From positions 181,689-245,688 of the forward strand of contig PBLF01000030.1 in the NCBI GenBank assembly GCA_002722295.1: 64,000 nt of DNA, written 5' to 3'. Under the pieces are notes generated by a model. It saw nothing but the letters and a program-made list of their open reading frames with translations, made no database searches and had not been told where the DNA came from. A program made the translations under genes and the position numbers. Shown here piece after piece: positions 53,343 to 61,727 of this stretch (positions are counted from its first letter, which is position 1; each line of letters begins with the position of its first letter). This DNA is from Stappia sp. GTDB lineage: Bacteria > Pseudomonadota > Alphaproteobacteria > Rhizobiales > Stappiaceae.

Positions 53343-53771
53343 ACGATGGCCTTTCAGGTTTACGTTTACAAAATTATCGTTCCAAAATAAAAAATGATCG
53401 TCAATAATGATGTTATTCGCCGGCCGGGGAGGGCGGCCATGCGCGTGTTCGCGTTTCAATTGAAACGATGTCATCGCCTTGTGAAGTCTGTAGGCGGCGG
53501 CGTGTGGGCATGTGCCGCTGACGAGCGCGCGGGCCGGCTGGGAACGTTGAGCGTCAGCGTTACGGCGTGCGTTGTCGGTACGCCCGTTCCTGGCCCCGTT
53601 CTGGTCGCGACCTATCCGGAAGCGGCGGAATTCGGTCGTTTCGTGCCTCTTGCGCGCGATTTCGACCTGCGGCGGGAAATGGAGAAGACGGACGGCGAGC
53701 GGCTGGAGAGTTGCCCGCGACCGGAATGAGGACGGTACCGGGTGGAGGGACGCCGCACGCGCTGGCCCGGA
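53343..53771. other. AT-rich promoter zone and unassigned sequence
   Basis: About 430 bases without a supported gene. The part 53355-53415 is the most AT-rich stretch in this section and has related segments ATTATCGTTCC, AATGATCGTCA and AATAATGATG, which may be the promoter and operator of the DUF2975/XRE operon. A plus-strand open frame at 53394-53729 (111 codons) has no recognisable domain and atypical composition, so I do not call it a gene. Confidence 0.5.
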
Positions 53772-54368
53772 TCAGGGGCTCTTGTCGGCGAGCTGGCCCG
53801 CGAACGCCTCGACGATCGGGCCCACCGCCATTTCCTGCAGCGGCAACGTATAGGACATCCACAAGGTGTAATCGGCATTCCTGGCCCGAAAGCGCCAGAG
53901 CGTCTCGCAGCGGGTTCCCGCGCGATCCTCGCCGGTGCGGAACGAGATGCCGTTCGCGGCGATTCCGCTCGTGGACAGGCGCTTGAAGCCGGACGCGGCG
54001 AAGCGTTCCTCGAAGGCGCGGGCCGTCTTTGCGCTCGTACCGACCGGATGGCTGCGCAGGACGGCGGAGATGCCGGTGTCGCTCTGATAGACGCAGCCCG
54101 CTATCCGGTCGGGAGAGCTGGCCAGCACCTGCAGGCGGTTGAGCGCACCCATGCGGTCAGGGCAGGTGAGGCCGGTGAAATGGTGCATTCCCGCCGTGAC
54201 GTTCTTCCATCCGGCGTTGGACATGCCTGGGGCACCTGAAGCGGACTGGGCCAGAACGGCCTGACCGCCGGCCATCGTGGCAAGGCACAGCACAGCCACC
54301 CGCGCGAGGCGCCGCGTGCAAGCGGCGCGGGGCGCGACAGCGGCTAGTGACATCCTCCTGCGGGCCAT
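53772..54368 (-). CDS. Secreted hypothetical protein
   Basis: A 198-residue protein with a signal peptide (basic MARRRMSLAAVAPRAACTRRLARVAV start, hydrophobic core, cleavage near VLAQSA). The mature part has four cysteines (LTCPDRM, AGCVYQS, TRCETLW among them) and the conserved-looking phrase MHHFTGLTCPDRMGALNRL. A start at residue 6 (MSLAA) is equally possible. It lies 31 bases after the MoxR gene on the same strand. I recognise no family and give no function. Confidence 0.75.
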   Translation of the reverse strand: MARRRMSLAAVAPRAACTRRLARVAVLCLATMAGGQAVLAQSASGAPGMSNAGWKNVTAGMHHFTGLTCPDRMGALNRLQVLASSPDRIAGCVYQSDTGISAVLRSHPVGTSAKTARAFEERFAASGFKRLSTSGIAANGISFRTGEDRAGTRCETLWRFRARNADYTLWMSYTLPLQEMAVGPIVEAFAGQLADKSP

Positions 54369-54399
54369 GGTCCCGGTCCTGACTGGTTCCAGCCTGTGC

Positions 54400-55245
54400 T
54401 CAGCGCCCGTCACGGCGGTTGAGGAAGGCCAGTCGCTCGAAAAGATGCACGTCCTGCTCGTTCTTGAGCAGCGCACCATGAAGCGGCGGAATCAGCTTGT
54501 TGGCATCGCGCTCGCGCAACGTGGCCGGGTCGATGTCCTCATTGAGCAGAAGCTTTACCCAGTCCAGAAGTTCCGAGGTCGAGGGCTTCTTCTTCAGGCC
54601 CGGCGTGTCCCTTACATCATAGAAGGTTTTCAGCGCTTCCGACAGAAGCCTGTCCTTCAGGCCGGGGAAGTGAACCTCGACGATTTGGCGCATTGTGTCC
54701 GCGTCGGGAAAGGAGATGTAGTGAAAGAAGCAGCGACGCAGGAAGGCGTCGGGCAGCTCCTTCTCGTTGTTGGAGGTGATGATCACCACGGGGCGCTGGC
54801 GGGCGCTCACCATCTCGCCGGTTTCGTAGACATGGAACTCCATCCGGTCGAGCTCCTGAAGGAGATCGTTGGGGAACTCGATGTCCGCCTTGTCGATCTC
54901 GTCGATCAGAAGCACCGGGCGCTCGGGAGCGACAAAGGCCTCCCACAGCTTGCCCTTGCGGATGTAGTTGGCGATGTCGTGCACCCGGTCGTCGCCGAGC
55001 TGGCTGTCGCGCAGTCGGGACACCGCGTCATATTCATAGAGACCCTGCTGTGCCTTGGTCGTCGACTTGATGTGCCATTCGATCAGCCGGGCGCCGAGAG
55101 CCTCGGCGATTTCCTGGGCGAGCACCGTCTTGCCCGTGCCCGGTTCGCCCTTGACCAGGAGCGGGCGCTCCAGCGCGATTGCCGCATTGACTGCAATGCG
55201 CAGATCCTCGGTCGCGACATAGTCCGACGTGCCCTCGAAACGCAT
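54400..55245 (-). CDS. MoxR-family AAA+ ATPase
   Basis: A 281-residue AAA+ ATPase. Walker A is VKGEPGTGKTVLAQEIAEALG near residue 37, Walker B is VLLIDEIDKADIEFPNDLLQ near residue 105, sensor 1 is VVIITSNNEKELPDAFLRRC. MoxR proteins act as chaperone-like ATPases with VWA partners in enzyme maturation. The natural partner is the CoxE-like protein at 47611-48786, displaced by six or so genes. It ends close to the secreted-protein gene downstream. Confidence 0.95.
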   Translation of the reverse strand: MRFEGTSDYVATEDLRIAVNAAIALERPLLVKGEPGTGKTVLAQEIAEALGARLIEWHIKSTTKAQQGLYEYDAVSRLRDSQLGDDRVHDIANYIRKGKLWEAFVAPERPVLLIDEIDKADIEFPNDLLQELDRMEFHVYETGEMVSARQRPVVIITSNNEKELPDAFLRRCFFHYISFPDADTMRQIVEVHFPGLKDRLLSEALKTFYDVRDTPGLKKKPSTSELLDWVKLLLNEDIDPATLRERDANKLIPPLHGALLKNEQDVHLFERLAFLNRRDGR

Positions 55246-55444
55246 CTATGACCCCGTGTCTGTTCAAGTCGCCGCGAACAGTATGTGGCAACCCCCAGGC
55301 GCGCAAGAGTGCTCCGTCCACGCCTTCCGGGCGGCAGTTGTTGCCGGGCCGGGGCAGGTCAATCCTGCCGCCCGGCACGCTCCTGAAGGGTGTGCTCCGG
55401 AGCCTGACGTAGATATTTCAATGGCTTGATTGATCTATGACGTT

Positions 55445-55459
55445 TGGCACGAGCCTTGC
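55445..55459 (+). promoter_or_regulatory. Sigma-54 promoter upstream of flgE
   Basis: TGGCACGAGCCTTGC at 55445-55459 matches the sigma-54 consensus TGGCACG-N4-TTGC exactly at the conserved positions, with GG at -24 and GC at -12 correctly spaced. Transcription would begin near 55471, leaving a 55-base leader before ATG 55526. Confidence 0.8.
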
Positions 55460-55525
55460 GAACCACCTGGCGAGGCCGGCCCCGCGAAGTCGCCGGCGAA
55501 GGGCTACATCCGTCTGGAGGTTCAC

Positions 55526-56941
55526 ATGGGTGTTTTTGGTGCATTGAATGCGGCGGTTTCGGGCCTGACCGCGCAGGCTTACGCGCTGGAGAACATCTCC
55601 GGCAACATCGCGAACGCGTCGACGACGGGTTACAAGCGGCTCGACACGTCCTTCTCCGATCTGGTCGGTGGCGGCTCCGGCGCCCAGACGGGTCAGATCG
55701 CGGGTACGGTCTCGGCCAGTTCGCGGGCGACCAACGGCCTTCAGGGTGATCTCCAGCAGGTCGACGTCAACACCTACATGGCCATCCAGGGCTCGGGGTA
55801 TTTTGTCGTTCAGGCGCGCGCCGGCGAAGTCGACGGACGTTCCATCTTCACCGGCAACGACCTCTACACGCGCCGTGGCGACTTCGAGATCGACAAGGAA
55901 GGTCGTCTGGTCAACAAGGCCGGCTACTACCTCATGGGGCAGCCGATCGATCCGGTGACGAAGAACGTGTCGGGCTCGGTGCCCGAGATCATGACGATCG
56001 ACACCTCCGTGATCCCGGCTGTTCAGACCGACCGGATCAGCTATGAGGGCAACCTGCCCACGGTGCCGCAGACCAGCGCCAAGCTTGCCGGCGGTTCCGA
56101 CCTTCTGGATGCGACGCTGACCAAGGCCTCCACCGGTGCGGTCCCCGATGCCGCGGCGGCCGGCGAGATCGTTGGCGTTGATGCGATCAGTGCGGATGAC
56201 GAGGCGCTGTTCCTCAACTCGTCCATCGCCGGCGAGGCGATCACCGTCTACAACTCGAGCGGCACGCCCGTGAACGTTCAGATGCGCTGGGCCAAGACGT
56301 TCGAGTCCGATGGCTCGCAGAACGACACCTGGTCGCTCTACTATCTGACGGATTCCGACGCGACGGGTGCAAACCCGAAGTGGACCAAGATCTCCGACGC
56401 CCAGTTCTCCTCGTCCGGCGCCACCGGCGGCCAGATGCTCGTGCCGAACAACGACCAGATGACCATCACGGGTCTTTCCGTGGACGGTGAAGCGGTTGGC
56501 GACACGACGCTGGACTTCGGCACCTCCGCTCTGACCCAGTACTCGGACAGCAACGGCGCGGCCAAGATCTCCAAGCTCACCCAGAACGGTTATCCCTCGG
56601 GTGATCTCGCCGGTGTGACCGTGTCCGAGGCCGGTCGTCTCGTGGCCACCTACTCCAACGGCCGGACGCGCGAGCTCTACGAGATCGCCATGGTCTCCTT
56701 CTCGGGCGAGTCCTGGCTGGAGCGCAAGGACGGCGGTGCCTTCGAGGTGACGCCGGAATCCGGTGAGCCGATCGCGGGCGCGACGGGCAAGATCGTGGGC
56801 AAGCGGCTGGAGGCGTCGAACGCCGACATCGCCGACCAGTTCTCGCAACTGATCGTCACCCAGCAGGCGTATTCCGCGAACACGAAGATCGTCACTTCGA
56901 GCGATCAGATGCTGCAGGAAGCGATCAGCATGATCCGCTGA
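55526..56941 (+). CDS. flgE: Flagellar hook protein FlgE
   Basis: A 471-residue hook subunit. N-terminal GVFGALNAAVSGLTAQAYALENISGNIANASTTGYKR (residues 2-40) is the rod/hook family motif; TYMAIQGSGYFVV and GDLAGVTVSEAGRLVATYSNGRTRELYEIAMV are FlgE phrases, and the C-terminus ends QQAYSANTKIVTSSDQMLQEAISMI, the helix that packs with the N-terminus. It is exported by the flagellar type III apparatus. GGAGG at 55516-55520 fixes ATG 55526. First gene of flgE-flgK-flgL behind a sigma-54 promoter. Confidence 0.95.
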   Translation: MGVFGALNAAVSGLTAQAYALENISGNIANASTTGYKRLDTSFSDLVGGGSGAQTGQIAGTVSASSRATNGLQGDLQQVDVNTYMAIQGSGYFVVQARAGEVDGRSIFTGNDLYTRRGDFEIDKEGRLVNKAGYYLMGQPIDPVTKNVSGSVPEIMTIDTSVIPAVQTDRISYEGNLPTVPQTSAKLAGGSDLLDATLTKASTGAVPDAAAAGEIVGVDAISADDEALFLNSSIAGEAITVYNSSGTPVNVQMRWAKTFESDGSQNDTWSLYYLTDSDATGANPKWTKISDAQFSSSGATGGQMLVPNNDQMTITGLSVDGEAVGDTTLDFGTSALTQYSDSNGAAKISKLTQNGYPSGDLAGVTVSEAGRLVATYSNGRTRELYEIAMVSFSGESWLERKDGGAFEVTPESGEPIAGATGKIVGKRLEASNADIADQFSQLIVTQQAYSANTKIVTSSDQMLQEAISMIR

Positions 56942-56957
56942 TCGAACGTGAACTGAT

Positions 56958-56985
56958 GCCGCCCGGCCGCGCGAGGCCGGGCGGC
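56958..56985 (+). promoter_or_regulatory. Intercistronic hairpin between flgE and flgK
   Basis: GCCGCCCGGCC (56958-56968) pairs perfectly with GGCCGGGCGGC (56975-56985) around GCGCGA. No T run follows. It could limit read-through or protect flgE mRNA, matching the need for about 120 hook subunits against few junction subunits. Confidence 0.6.
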
Positions 56986-57016
56986 CTGGCACAAGACAAC
57001 AGGGTCGGATGCGGCG

Positions 57017-58900
57017 ATGGGACTGGGTAGCGCACTCAATACGGCATTGCTCGGGCTGGGATTCAACCAGCGCCAGCTCGACGTAACGGCGGCCAATCTC
57101 GCCAATTCCGATACGGTTGGCTACACGCGCAAGTCGATTTCGGCTTCGGCTACCTACGATGGCAACGGCCGTATCACGGGCGTCGACACGAACAGCATGA
57201 GCCGTTTCCTGGACCTCGCCGTCCAGGGTCAGTATCGAACGTCCCTTGCCCAGCAGAGCTATGCGAGCGTCGCGCAGGAGTATACCGCGCGGCTCGACAG
57301 CCTTTTCGGCACGATCGAGGATTCGGGCTCGATCGCGAGCGGCGTGAACAATTTCATCGCCTCGATGTCCAACCTTGCCTCTGGCCCCGAGGACGAGAGC
57401 TACCGGCTGGAAGCCCTGCGCACAGCGCAGACGCTCGCCAATACGCTCAACTCGATGTCCTCCGACATCCAGAACATGCGGCAGACGGTGGAAGCGACGA
57501 TCGGCGAGCAGGTCAATCGGGTGAACGACCTGCTTTCCAGCATCAAAGACCTCGATCGCCAGATCGTGGCCGCCAGCCAGGATGGCGACCAGCCCGTCGG
57601 GCTGATGGATCAGCGTGACGTGATGCTGGAAGAGCTGTCCACCTACATGGACATCGAGGTCAAGCCGACCGAGCAGGGCGGTGTGCGCATCCACACGAGT
57701 GGTGGCACGATGCTCTACGACGTCGATGTGATGAAACTGAAGTTCGACGGCCGTGGCAACATCAACGCCAATACGACCTACGACATCAACAGTGCCGACC
57801 GGGGGGTCGGCACACTCGTGCTGGAAAATGCAGAGGGAAGCCAGATCGACCTGCTTTCGACACGTTCGCTCAAGAGCGGGTCGTTGCTCGGGCTGGTCAA
57901 CATGCGCGACCAGATCCTGCCCGATGCCCAGGCACAGCTCGATGAGCTTGCCGCCTCCATGGCGCGGGCGTTCTCCACCCATGAGCAGGAAGGCACGCCT
58001 TATCCGGCCACCGGCACGCAGACCGGTTTCGAGCTGGATCTCGCCAATATGCAGCCTGGCGACAGCCTGACCTTCGACGTCAAGGACGTTGCCACGGGCC
58101 GCACCAAGTCGGTCACCGTCTACCGCAGCGACGGCACGGAAGACCCGGCGCTGACGGCGACACGGGACCCGGACGACATCTTCCTTGCGGTGGACTTCTC
58201 CTCGGGCAACAGCGCCACCATCGCGGCGAACATCCAGGCAGCGGTCGATGGCGACAGCCGTCTGGGGCCGGGCCTCCTGAATTTTTCCAATCCGGCCGGC
58301 TCGACGCTGCGCATGGAGAGCACGAACCCGGCCGCAACGCGGATGGTTTCGGCCAGCGCACACGAGACGGTGACGGATTCGTCGTCCCATTCGGACGCTT
58401 TCGCCCTCTTCACCGACGATGACGGCTCCACCTATACCGGCATGAACGACGGCCGGCCGAACGTGACCGGCTTTGCCTCGCGCATCCGTGTCTCCCAGGA
58501 GCTGCTCGACAATCCCTCGCTGCTCGTCGAGTACACGCCCGATGTCGCCAATGGCGATCCGGCGCGTCCGCAGGCGATCCTCGACCGGCTGCAGAAGGCG
58601 GAGGTGGCCGTCTCGCCGGCAACGCGGATCGGCGGCAACAACTCGATCTTCAAGGGCACGATTTCCGAACTCGTCACGGCGAGCGTCTCGCACCAGTCGG
58701 GCAAGGCCGCACAGGCCAAGGCCGCCGCGACCGGACAGGACGTGGTGACCTCCAACCTCAAGTCACGTCTGGACGACTCCTCCAAGGTGAACGTTGACCA
58801 GGAACTGGCCCAGCTCGTGACCCTGCAGAACGCCTATGCGGCGAATGCCCGCGTGATGCAGGTCGTCCGCGAGCTCTACGATATTCTGATGCGGAGCTAA
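57017..58900 (+). CDS. flgK: Flagellar hook-associated protein 1 FlgK
   Basis: A 627-residue hook-filament junction protein. N-terminal ALNTALLGLGFNQRQLDVTAANLANSDTVGYTRK and C-terminal KVNVDQELAQLVTLQNAYAANARVMQVVRELYDILMR are the FlgK coiled-coil ends. It is longer than usual (about 480-550), with an insertion near residues 340-440 (GDSLTFDVKDVATGRTKSVTVY) that looks like a flagellin_IN-type beta module. Co-transcribed with flgL, whose ATG is four bases after the stop. Confidence 0.94.
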   Translation: MGLGSALNTALLGLGFNQRQLDVTAANLANSDTVGYTRKSISASATYDGNGRITGVDTNSMSRFLDLAVQGQYRTSLAQQSYASVAQEYTARLDSLFGTIEDSGSIASGVNNFIASMSNLASGPEDESYRLEALRTAQTLANTLNSMSSDIQNMRQTVEATIGEQVNRVNDLLSSIKDLDRQIVAASQDGDQPVGLMDQRDVMLEELSTYMDIEVKPTEQGGVRIHTSGGTMLYDVDVMKLKFDGRGNINANTTYDINSADRGVGTLVLENAEGSQIDLLSTRSLKSGSLLGLVNMRDQILPDAQAQLDELAASMARAFSTHEQEGTPYPATGTQTGFELDLANMQPGDSLTFDVKDVATGRTKSVTVYRSDGTEDPALTATRDPDDIFLAVDFSSGNSATIAANIQAAVDGDSRLGPGLLNFSNPAGSTLRMESTNPAATRMVSASAHETVTDSSSHSDAFALFTDDDGSTYTGMNDGRPNVTGFASRIRVSQELLDNPSLLVEYTPDVANGDPARPQAILDRLQKAEVAVSPATRIGGNNSIFKGTISELVTASVSHQSGKAAQAKAAATGQDVVTSNLKSRLDDSSKVNVDQELAQLVTLQNAYAANARVMQVVRELYDILMRS

Positions 58901-58904
58901 GACC

Positions 58905-60440
58905 ATGGCCATCAACGCCTACGGCGGCCTTCTTCTGCCCAAGCAGGTCAGCTACCTGACCAACCTACGCTCGCAGATGAACACGCTCCAGGAGCAACTG
59001 GGGACGGGCAAGGTTTCCACCACCTATGGCGGCCTTGGCTCCGAGCGGGTGCTCGATCTCTCCCTCAAGCAGCAGCTCTCGCAGATCGGTGTGTTCAAGC
59101 AGACCATCGACATCGCGAGCTTGCGGCTCGACACCCTCGACAAGACCAGCGAGCGCCTCGAGGCGATCCGTATCGAGGCGAAGGCATCCACCGACCAGAA
59201 CAACTTCGAGCTGTTCAGCAACGGGCGGACATCGTCGCAGACGTCAGCCGAAGTGTCGCTGCGCGAGTTCATGGCGCATCTGAACACGGATGTGGGCGGG
59301 CGCTACATCTTCTCCGGCAAGACTGCCGATACGCTGCCGGTGGAAAGCCTCGACTACATCATGGAAGGCGACGGCAACTTCGCCGGCCTGAAGACCGTGA
59401 TCAACGAATACAATCAGGCGGACCTCGGCGCGCTCGGCAACGGACGCATGACGACGGCGCTGGCCGGCACGCAGGTCACCCTGGCTGAAGACGGCGCACA
59501 TCCGTTCGGCTTCAAGATCGACAGCTTCGCTTCGGGCATCACCAATGCGAACGTGACCCAGACGGCCGGTCCTCCCGCGTCACTGGCCGTGGACTTCACC
59601 GGCCAGCCGGAGCCCGGCGAGGCGATCCGCGTGTTCATGAACCTGCCGGACGGCACCCAGACCGAAGTGAAGATCGCGGTCGCGGGCACCGAGACCGATG
59701 CGGAGTTCACCTTCCCGCGCGGGGCCACCGTCGCGGACACGGCCGCCAATTTCCAGACGGCCCTCGATCAGGCGCTGACCGAGGCCGCGAACACCGATCT
59801 GAAGGCGGCCTCGACCATGCGCGCGACCGAGGCGGTGTTCGACACGGCGCCCAAGTCTCCCGCGCCTCCGGGCTATCAGCCGCTCGCGCGGGTGGTGCCG
59901 AGCGCCGGACCTCCGGTCGACTTCACCACCGCGACCAGCCTGCGTGACGGAACGGCGGACACGGTTGCCTGGTATGCGGGTGACAATGGTCCCGGCAATC
60001 CGCGTCAGGACACCCGCTCCAAGGTCGACGAGAACCTGACCGTGAACTACGGGGCACGGGCCAACGAGGACGGCTACCGCTCTGTCGTGCAGTCGCTGGC
60101 GGCGTTCGTTGCCTCCGACTTCAGCGAGGCGAACCCGGACAACCAGGCCTTCTACAAGGCGATGGCGGAGCGTTCCTACAACGAGCTGACGCCCGAAGGT
60201 GCCGATGCCTCGGGCATCCGGTCCAATCACATGGAGTTCGCGGCCGCGCAGCGCGCCGTCGTGGACGCGGAAAGCCGCTTCCAGGTGGAAGAGAGCATGT
60301 TGAAAGGCACGGTCGAGGAGATCGAGGGCATCAACAAGGAGGAGGTGGCGATGAAGTTCCTGTCGCTCCGGACCTCCCTGGAGATCAGCTACCAGGCCAC
60401 CAGCATCACGCTGGGGCTGACGCTGTCCAACTACCTGTAG
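58905..60440 (+). CDS. flgL: Flagellar hook-associated protein FlgL (enlarged)
   Basis: A 511-residue flagellin-like junction protein. The N-terminal YLTNLRSQMNTLQEQLGTGKVSTTYGGLG and the C-terminal MKFLSLRTSLEISYQATSITLGLTLSNYL carry the D0/D1 helices, with REFMAHLNTDVGGRYIFSGKTADTLPVE typical of FlgL. Most FlgL proteins have 300-350 residues; the extra part lies at about 180-400 and includes a beta module (GQPEPGEAIRVFMNLPDGTQ) like the one in FlgK. A terminator follows 48 bases downstream. Confidence 0.92.
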   Translation: MAINAYGGLLLPKQVSYLTNLRSQMNTLQEQLGTGKVSTTYGGLGSERVLDLSLKQQLSQIGVFKQTIDIASLRLDTLDKTSERLEAIRIEAKASTDQNNFELFSNGRTSSQTSAEVSLREFMAHLNTDVGGRYIFSGKTADTLPVESLDYIMEGDGNFAGLKTVINEYNQADLGALGNGRMTTALAGTQVTLAEDGAHPFGFKIDSFASGITNANVTQTAGPPASLAVDFTGQPEPGEAIRVFMNLPDGTQTEVKIAVAGTETDAEFTFPRGATVADTAANFQTALDQALTEAANTDLKAASTMRATEAVFDTAPKSPAPPGYQPLARVVPSAGPPVDFTTATSLRDGTADTVAWYAGDNGPGNPRQDTRSKVDENLTVNYGARANEDGYRSVVQSLAAFVASDFSEANPDNQAFYKAMAERSYNELTPEGADASGIRSNHMEFAAAQRAVVDAESRFQVEESMLKGTVEEIEGINKEEVAMKFLSLRTSLEISYQATSITLGLTLSNYL

Positions 60441-60487
60441 ACGCCTCCGGGAGCACTGGGGCTCCAAACAGTGACGACGCGCTCCGC

Positions 60488-60514
60488 GGCTCCGGGATTT
60501 CCGGAGCCGTTTTG
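60488..60514 (+). terminator. Rho-independent terminator of flgE-flgK-flgL
   Basis: CGGCTCCGG (60488-60496) pairs perfectly with CCGGAGCCG (60502-60510) around GATTT and is followed directly by TTTT. It lies 48 bases after the flgL stop. Confidence 0.8.
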
Positions 60515-60750
60515 CGTTTCAGGCGGCGGAGCTTGTCACATGTCCGGCCGCCGCCATGGGCCGTGGGGCATCCCGGTCGAGGAGGCATGAATGGGAGGTG
60601 GCGATCGGACGGCGTTGCGTGCGGGCTTCAGGGGAGGCGCAGGGGGCCATACCCGAAGAGGAGCCGCGCTCATACTTCCCGGCATCCGAGACAGGAGGCT
60701 GCCGCGATCGTGCGGGCAGGGGCAGGCAGGAGAGACCGGCGCGGAAACGA

Positions 60751-60781
60751 AAACGCCGGCCTCCTTGCGGGGCCGGCGTTT
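60751..60781 (-). terminator. Bidirectional terminator after flaF
   Basis: AAACGCCGGCC (60751-60761) pairs with GGCCGGCGTTT (60771-60781). On the minus strand the stem ends in TTTTCGTTT, fitting a terminator for the flbT-flaF transcript; on the plus strand it ends TTTCG. Confidence 0.7.
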
Positions 60782-60870
60782 CGTTCGTCGGGACATTCTG
60801 TCGAACCTGCACCAGTTCAATTCGGTCAATCTGGCGATCATTCCGGGAGGCATTCTGCCCCCGCGTGTAG

Positions 60871-61239
60871 TCAGTTTCCGCGCAGCCCCAGGGCGATGTT
60901 GCGGTTGATCTGGATCAGCGTCGTAAGACGGTCCGGGCTCGGGTTCGTCATCACGTCAAGCGTGTGCTTGAGGATGAAGGCGCCGAGAGAGCCGAGATTC
61001 TGCTTGATCTCGACCGGCAGCGGATTGTCGTTGCTCGTGACCGAGGTCGCGAGGATCGTCCACAGACGGCGGTTGTAGGAGAGAGCCTCGTCCAGCGTGA
61101 CAGGCTTCGTGTCACCCCAGTCGTCCTTGACGGCCTGAAGGCGCGCAGCCGCCTTCAGCAGCAGCGTGGCCTCGAGCTCACGCGGCGTTGCCGTCTTCTG
61201 GGTTGTCTGCTGGTATGCTGCGGATGCCAGATTGTGCAT
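60871..61239 (-). CDS. flaF: Flagellar biosynthesis regulator FlaF
   Basis: A 122-residue alphaproteobacterial flagellin regulator. AAYQQTTQKTATPRELEATLLLKAAARLQ and ALSYNRRLWTILATSVTSNDNPLP are family phrases (each read in pieces), ending IQINRNIALGL. FlaF is needed for flagellin secretion and translation and works with FlbT. Its first 62 bases overlap the 3' end of flbT, in another frame, so translation is probably coupled. Confidence 0.93.
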   Translation of the reverse strand: MHNLASAAYQQTTQKTATPRELEATLLLKAAARLQAVKDDWGDTKPVTLDEALSYNRRLWTILATSVTSNDNPLPVEIKQNLGSLGAFILKHTLDVMTNPSPDRLTTLIQINRNIALGLRGN

Positions 61240-61615
61240 GTGCGATCAGTTCCCGTTCGTACTCGACCAGATCCCTTGCCCGACGAAGAGCAGCGTAGAG
61301 AGACCCGGTTAAGATCTCATTGTTGATGGCGTCCACCAGCGCGATCGTGGAGGGCGCGGCCTGTATCAGGTCGTTGATCAGCTCAAAGTAAATCTGTCTG
61401 TGCCGCTTTATGTCCTGGTTCAGGTACATGAGCTGGACCGCCAGATAGATCCGTTTGGCTGGCGTGTTCGCAGTCTCGGCGGTGTAAATGTCCTTTTCCC
61501 GAAGGATCGGCTCGGAGCCCTCGATGAAGATATGGGTCCTGTGGTCTCCGTTGGTGATGACCGTGGAGCCGACAATGAACCTCTCTCTCGGGCGCAATTC
61601 GATCTTCAGTGCCAT
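61178..61615 (-). CDS. flbT: Flagellar biosynthesis repressor FlbT
   Basis: A 145-residue protein. LKIELRPRERFIVGSTVITNGDHR at the N-terminus, FIEGSEPILREKDI and AKRIYLAVQLMYL are FlbT features. FlbT binds flagellin mRNA leaders and affects flagellin stability or translation, opposing or helping FlaF depending on species. Its C-terminal 20 codons overlap flaF by 62 bases. It lies directly after the first flagellin gene on the same strand. Confidence 0.94.
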   Translation of the reverse strand: MALKIELRPRERFIVGSTVITNGDHRTHIFIEGSEPILREKDIYTAETANTPAKRIYLAVQLMYLNQDIKRHRQIYFELINDLIQAAPSTIALVDAINNEILTGSLYAALRRARDLVEYERELIAHAQSGIRSIPADNPEDGNAA

Positions 61616-61670
61616 GATTTAGCGTCTCATGCTTCAATGACTCGTGCAAGTATGAACTCTTTTTCGGAAA

Positions 61671-61702
61671 TAAAAAGGGCGACGACTAAGGCCGCCGCCC
61701 TT
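61671..61702 (-). terminator. Terminator of the first flagellin gene
   Basis: AAGGGCG (61675-61681) pairs with CGCCCTT (61696-61702); on the minus strand the stem is followed by TTTTTA. It lies 26 bases beyond the flagellin stop and before flbT, so flbT-flaF needs its own promoter or read-through. Confidence 0.7.
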
Positions 61703-61727
61703 GAAATACTTCCGGCGTACTTGCGCC

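Larger units (their letters stand above)
60441..60870. other. Convergent intergenic region with two terminators
   Basis: About 430 bases between the flgL stop and the flaF stop. It holds two terminators (listed separately) and short overlapping open frames on both strands that lack family features. I see no supported gene. Confidence 0.5.

Noticed and set aside
53394..53729. A 111-codon plus-strand open frame upstream of the DUF2975/XRE operon
   Set aside because: It begins within the AT-rich promoter zone, has no clear ribosome site or domain, and its composition does not look coding. It is kept only as a note in the intergenic entry.
55418..58693. A 1091-codon minus-strand open frame antisense to flgE and flgK
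   Set aside because: The plus strand encodes unmistakable FlgE and FlgK with ribosome sites and a sigma-54 promoter; the antisense translation is rich in Arg, His and Val with no recognisable domain.
60556..60870. Short plus- and minus-strand open frames between flgL and flaF
   Set aside because: They overlap each other and two terminator hairpins and have no family features.
61616..61670. A sigma-54-like promoter for flbT on the minus strand
   Set aside because: The sequence TTGCACGAGTCATTGAAG resembles the flgE promoter but has the -24/-12 spacing off by one and lacks the GC at -12, so it should not be functional as such.
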